Origin: Portulaca oleracea
Lineage: Eukaryota; Streptophyta; Magnoliopsida; Caryophyllales; Portulacaceae
Direction of reading: 5' to 3'
Length of the DNA: 64,000 nucleotides
Assembly (NCBI GenBank): GCA_029582165.1
Contig: CM055875.1
Coordinates: 24,993,144 to 25,057,143, forward strand
The notes under the pieces were generated by a model. The model saw only the letters and a program-made list of their open reading frames with translations, did no database searches and was not told the origin of the DNA. Position 1 is the first letter of the stretch, and every line of letters begins with the position of its first letter. The position numbers and the translations under genes are program-made. Shown here in pieces: positions 59,308-64,000 of the stretch.

Positions 59308-59673
59308 CTACTTGGATGTATCATAGGCAAAGACATATTCAAACTCGTTAGAATCAAGTTCACAATAGAGAATATGTAAGACTTTATCATTTTTCTGTGG
59401 CCTTTCAGCTTCTTGGGCAGTGTATTTAGGTCTATCTTCGGGCTTAGTGATTCCTCCCTCTGTGATCATGGGGACAAAGTCTCCATTCTCAATTCTTTCG
59501 CATAGATTGCAGTCTTGCTCCATGATGAATGTTTGCATGAGCTTCTTCCAATGGGAAAAATATGATCCTTGGAATGATGGGGGTGTGCACAAGGATCATC
59601 CTTGTCCTATCTCTTTGCTTGGTCATTCTTCCATTGATCTTTTCCACAACGCGGTTAAGCCTTTCACCATGGA
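59308..59673 (-). pseudogene. SIRE-like copia gag N-terminal fragment
   Basis: On the minus strand the frame reads PPSFQGSYFSHWKKLMQTFI and later HILYCELDSNEFEYVFAYDT, matching the copia gag N-terminal domain (fold FxGxxYxxWKxxM). A probable start lies near 59673, just after the primer site. Stops break the first 25 codons. The rest of the element is missing. Confidence 0.72.
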
Positions 59674-59677
59674 CCTA

Positions 59678-59688
59678 TTCTGATACCA
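59678..59688 (-). promoter_or_regulatory. Primer binding site of the SIRE-like copia
   Basis: TGGTATCAGAA on the minus strand, initiator tRNA-Met type, between the gag fragment and an LTR remnant. Confidence 0.75.
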
Positions 59689-60048
59689 CTTTCAAGAAGA
59701 CCAAAAGGGGGTAAATAGGGTTATCAAAAGATTTTGTACACTTGAATAAGGACGTTAGCAACTAGTCCTGACCTTAGATAAGAGTTAATACACAATGTAA
59801 GGAAAATTATTATATTCTTAAATAAAGCTAAGAAAAACATTACACAAAGGAGATTATAATTGGTCTCACTGTCCAATAGATAATGTCCTTGGGATAGTTA
59901 CAAAATCATGTTTTCGCCAACTACATTGGCCAAGAGGCGGTTATAGCAAATGATCTTCACGAACTATATTGATGTTCTCTCACTCGTAGAGGCTTACCAA
60001 TCAGCCTATGTTACAAGATTATTCTTACCAACCATGTTGGTTACTTAC
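59689..60048 (-). repeat. SIRE-like copia LTR remnant
   Basis: Minus-strand ATAACCCTATTTACCCCC is typical sequence at the end of SIRE LTRs. The LTR is cut at 60048 by another LTR. ATGATCTTCACGAACTATA occurs here (59950) and again at 59196. Confidence 0.55.
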
Positions 60049-60339
60049 TGTTCGGTTTGTAGTATTTGGGTTTTATAAGTAATGTTGTCGTATCCACAGG
60101 GATGGTCTGTCAGGTTTAAGATATTGGTTTGGTAGGGTTTCAAATTCGAAAGCAGTAAATAATGAATTTAAGCGAGAATTAACCTAAGCTTGAAGGGAAA
60201 CAACAAATATTAAGAAAATTACTAATCCTAACATTAACATAAACAAATAATTGATTGTAATAATTAATTGTCAAACTAATACATAAACTAGAAATAAAAC
60301 TTAACCTAATCTAACATGCACTAGAAATTGAAACTACAA
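60049..60339 (-). repeat. 3' part of a gypsy LTR, same family as the solo LTR
   Basis: On the minus strand it ends ATCCCTGTGGATACGACAAC ... AAACCGAACA, like 43287-45216. It is truncated at about 60340 where Tekay-like integrase begins. Confidence 0.75.
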
Positions 60340-61202
60340 AGAAATTCGTATTCAAGAGATCCATTAATAGCAATGCATAGAAAACTACAAAGAAAGCTTT
60401 CGGTTCACAACTCAATTTTAGTAGCTCATACCATCCGGAGAGTGATGGTCAAACCGAGAGAGTTAACCAGATCGTGGAAGATATGTTACGTGCATGTGTT
60501 CTGGATTTCCACGGGAACTGGGATCAGTTTCTCCCACTCGTAGAGTTTTCGTATAATAATAGCTACTAGGCCACTATTAAGATGGCCCCGTTTGAAGCAC
60601 TCTATGGCAGAAGATGTCGAACCCCACTATGCTGGGGAGAAGTAGATGAAGCATTAATCATAGGTCCGGAACTAATCCAAGACACGACCGATAAGATCCG
60701 CGTCATCCAACAGCACATCAAGACTGCTCAAAGTCGGCAAAAGAGTTATGCAGACAAGAGGCGAAAACCACTCGAATTTCAAGTGGGTGATCAAGTTTTT
60801 CTTAAGATTTCTCCAACGAAAGGAGTTCGAAGATTTAACATCAAAGGGAAATTAAGCCCACGTTTTATTGGACCATATCCAGTGACAGAAAAAAAGATCA
60901 ACCCAGTAGCATACCGAATAGAGTTACCTTCTAGTTTAGGAAGGGTCCACGACGTTTTTCACGTATCGCAGCTCCGAAAGTATGTGCCGGACCCGAAGCA
61001 TGTTCTAGCGGAAGAGCCGCCGCTTTTGGCCGAAGATCTAACCTTCGAGCAGCAACCGGTCCAAATTCTGGATCGACGAATCAAGAAGTTACGCGCGAAA
61101 GAAGTCCCATTAGTCAAAGTACTGTGGGCAAATCAAGATACCTCGGAAGCCACTTGGGAAACCGGGGAAAACATGAAAGAACGATACCCTCATCTCTTTT
61201 AA
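60340..61202 (+). pseudogene. Tekay-like chromovirus integrase C-terminus with chromodomain
   Basis: Starts inside the integrase core (SRDPLIAMHRKLQ, with a small frameshift at about 60391). SYHPESDGQTERVNQ follows with the third catalytic residue in QTERV. TAG at 60567-60569 lies where SYQ-type sequence is expected. Then come MAPFEALYGRRCRTPLCW, VGDQVFLKISPTKGV and RFIGPYPV (GPY/F). HDVFHVSQLRKYV leads into the chromodomain PVQILDRRIKKL ... KVLWANQDTSEATWE, ending YPHLF at TAA 61200-61202. The chromodomain directs integration to chromatin in this group. Everything upstream of the integrase core is missing. Confidence 0.92.
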
Positions 61203-61231
61203 GGTAACCAATCACGTTTTTAACCACCATC

Positions 61232-61269
61232 AAGTTTCGAGGACGAAACTTCTTTTTAGGGGGGGAGGA
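61232..61269 (+). promoter_or_regulatory. Tekay polypurine tract with upstream hairpin
   Basis: AGGGGGGGAGGA (61258-61269) abuts the LTR. A perfect 8-bp stem, AAGTTTCG/CGAAACTT, with loop AGGA lies at 61232-61251. Confidence 0.85.
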
Positions 61270-64000
61270 TGTAATAACCCACCCCAAAATCATGTTTAAT
61301 TACCTATAAATCTTATTGATTATTCAAATCGCGTTATAAATTTTCCGCGTTTATCTTTATTTATTTATTGATTTACTTGTTTATTTATTGTTACCGGTGA
61401 CAAGTCTCGTGCAGGAGATGGCTAAGGTGCCGAGTAATCGGCTTAAAAAAATTTTACTTTACATGTTCATTCAATGAGTTAAAGTATTTCAGGTTATACG
61501 ATTTATGTTATAAATTTATTTACCCATTTAGTTAATTTGTATCGAGTTTTACCGTTTACGCTATTTCTTAACCAAAAAGGGGTCTAATTATTCGACCTCG
61601 TAACATTTATATTTTATTACCCAAACCTTTAATTTATTTGGGTTATATTTATTTCATTTAAGTACGAGTAATATTTATGTTTCATTTATTTGGATTTTCT
61701 ACGTCCAAGTTTTATTTTATTTTAACCCAATTATTACCAATTGATTTTATTTGGTACAAACTAATTATTTAAGTTTATTACATTTACAATTATTGTTTTT
61801 AGTTTACAATTTCAGACTTCATTAAGTGTTTAGAGGGGGTTATATATGCATTAGCAAAGGGGGGTTTAAGTCTTTCTTCCTCATTTCAATTAGACAACTT
61901 CCCAAACTCTTTCTCTCTCTACCTTCCCTCTTTCCCCTTGCTCTGCTGCCCAGCCGTGGCCACCATACTGCCGCCGCCCAACTGGTGTTTTCCGGCGTGT
62001 TTTCCGGCGCCGTCGGCCACCCTACTCCGGCCACCACCTTCTTCCCCCTTCTCTTGTTCAATCTCTCACCTCAAATTCAAGTGGTATAATCTCAAACCCT
62101 AACCTAATTCTCTTGTTTATAATCTGAAATTGTACTTCCAATTTATGTCTCTTGATGTTTGTCATCTTCTTTATGTTTATTAAGCATGAATTTAAGTTGT
62201 GTTTAAGCTAGGGTTTAAGTTTTAAGTGTATACATGTATATTTTTAAGTGTTTGTGAGGTTTTCTTGTTGAATTCTTGCTGGACATGGTTATAATCTTGA
62301 TGCATGTGAGTTTCTTGATAAGTTTCTGAGTATTAAGGGCTGATTATATATGTTAAGATTATTATTTAAGTGTTGTCATGTTTAATTTGGGTGAATTAGT
62401 GAGATTTTGGTGCAAGAGTTCAAGAACAAGTCCTTTATGTTGAGTTTATGGTTAATCCCTGGTTGCATGTGGAATTTAAGCTCTTTGATGAGTTAACTTT
62501 CAAGGTTTAATTCTGGAAATATAGTGGATTATAGCCAAAGTGAAGTTTGGTTGAGAATTAGTATGAATTAAGGGCTAAAAGTATCATTAGAACTGAAATT
62601 AAGAGCAAAATAGTCTGTTTCAATTCTGGAAATTTACAGATTTATAAAAGTGGGATTTTTGCCCAGATTTTTACTCCATTTGATAGCTTAAGATGTTAGC
62701 AAACCATAGGCTTTGGAATTTCTAATTTTCGACATGTATAGCCCGAGTTACGATTAAAACCGTAACCTCACGATTTTATATACGAACTCTGAGTCAGTGT
62801 TTTGAGGGCTGTTTTCCGTCCCTTTGGAGACCTCTTTGGTTTTTATGGTAAACATAAAAGTTTTAGGCCTCATTTCAAGCTTTTCGGAAAGGTATGGTTC
62901 ATCGTCATACGATATCGGGAGTGTAAGTTACGATCCCGGGAAACCGGGCTGTCCAGAACACTATTCTGCTCAAGTTAACCTTTGTGGATTAATGTCTTTT
63001 GGGCCTCAAATCAACCCAATAAGGGGTTCTAGGTATAAATGGGTCATGGTTATAAATTATCATTATAGAGTTATGTGTTTAAGGCTAAGAGTACCAATTT
63101 GGAGTCCTAAGTAAGTCTTAAAGAATACCTTTCAAGAGCTAGTATGTTTAAGTAATGTATCGTGACTCCCTTCGTTCTTTAAGTCTAATGTTCAATATCT
63201 TTACTCTAGTTAAGAGTTCCTTCTAGCTTGGTAGCATCCAATGTCTAATTCAATTCATTCCTCATTTCAAAATTCATTAATCCAAGCTTGTTTTTATGCA
63301 CATTTTAACGTGAATATCTTGTTTCATTTCGCCATTTCATTCGATATCGTATTATCAAACCATTTTTGAACTCGTTATCTCGCATCCTAGCTTCGAATTT
63401 ATAATTACCCTATTCATCATCAATTCAAGCTAATTGTCCTAAGTTCAAGCCCTTTTATTTGAATCACCTTCTACGTCATATTTCTCGTGATTTTCCGACC
63501 CGAAAACTCCAAAGTTTTATGTGCACAGCTTCTGTCCGGGCCCATTTTGGGGCCCTCCCACTCATTTTTAGCTTCTGGTTCTGTTGACAAAGTTGTAGGT
63601 TACGTTTTTCCCTATTCCGGGATGTACTCTTTTACTTCGTTTCGATTTTCCTAACTCAAGTTATGCTATAAACTCTATTTTCCTTTAACCTGAAATTTTA
63701 CTCTCAAAAGTTATTTCATTTATATTGCTAAATTCCTAAACTTATGAATCTAATTTAGAACCTTATTCGGTTCTTCATTTCTACTTATTCTTATCTTAGT
63801 TGAAAAGTTTCAAAAGCCATCTCCAAGCCGAGCTGCGCCGCCAAGATCTCTAGCGTCTCAAGGTACGCGAATTGTCCAGCTTTTACGATCTAAATTATAG
63901 TCACAATTCATTCAGTTTATGCCATGTCAAGTTTTATGGTTTACAATGACTTTATATTTAACAGTGGACCCACATTCTATGCTTATTCTTACATTCATGT
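61270..64000 (+). repeat. Tekay-like 3' LTR, cut by window edge
   Basis: Begins TGTAATAACCCACCCC. A TATATA box near 61842 precedes a pyrimidine-rich leader. CTCAAGGTACGCGAATTG at 63858 is typical of the distal part of such LTRs. At least 2.7 kb. Short frames inside are not genes. Confidence 0.85.

Noticed and set aside
61826..62089. Small protein gene
   Set aside because: It lies in the 3' LTR just after its TATA box and is composed of pyrimidine-rich leader sequence.

Overview
The window is plant nuclear DNA, most likely from a eudicot, and it is almost entirely transposable elements. It holds LTR retrotransposons of several plant lineages (Athila, Tekay-like chromovirus, Tat/Ogre-like, Ty1/copia), plant L1-type LINEs, hAT, CACTA-like and Helitron ends, and AT-rich spacers. 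Only one host-like gene was recognised: an intronless EF-hand-family reading frame at 29520-30056 on the minus strand. The species cannot be named from this sequence. No tRNA, rRNA or CRISPR array was seen.

Layout. 1-12763: minus-strand Athila (Ty3/gypsy) element whose 3' LTR runs off the left edge. It has gag-pol, an env-position ORF, a tRNA-Asp primer site and a full 5' LTR, all coding parts broken. It sits inside a minus-strand LINE (12764-14648). After a (CT)n(TA)n microsatellite comes a nearly full-length plus-strand LINE (14780-19504) that ends in another (TA)n tract. 19953-27410: a long inverted-repeat (foldback) element split by a plus-strand copia element (20244-26361, target duplication AATAC). 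27505-29009: a short non-autonomous Helitron. 29520-30056: the EF-hand-like gene. 30057-38169: AT-rich spacer with a gypsy integrase scrap, a CACTA-like end with tandem repeats, a complete 1.28-kb hAT element (target duplication ACTATAGA) and a second hAT end.

38170-45619: minus-strand copia element holding two nested insertions, a 518-bp hAT MITE (target duplication GCCACAAT) and a 1.93-kb solo LTR (target duplication GAACC). 45620-51406: LTR remnants, a short inverted-repeat MITE and a candidate Helitron 3' end. About 51600-58560: a Tat/Ogre-like element without recognisable proteins but full of tandem repeats. 59308-60048: remnant of a SIRE-like copia. 60049-60339: fragment of the same LTR family as the solo LTR. 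60340-64000: 3' part of a Tekay-like chromovirus (integrase, chromodomain, 3' LTR running off the edge).

The elements do not form a cooperating pathway; they record successive insertions. The most interesting signals are RNA or DNA structures. All four LTR elements with a readable polypurine tract (PPT) carry a perfect 8-9 bp hairpin just upstream of it. One copia element has no tRNA-type primer site; instead, 2 nt after its 5' LTR, it has 15 nt complementary to its own LTR, which suggests self-priming. The same copia carries a 100-bp inverted copy of part of its RNase H gene in its 3' untranslated region. Two unrelated LTR families carry arrays of palindromes built from CCGTG/CACGG half-sites.
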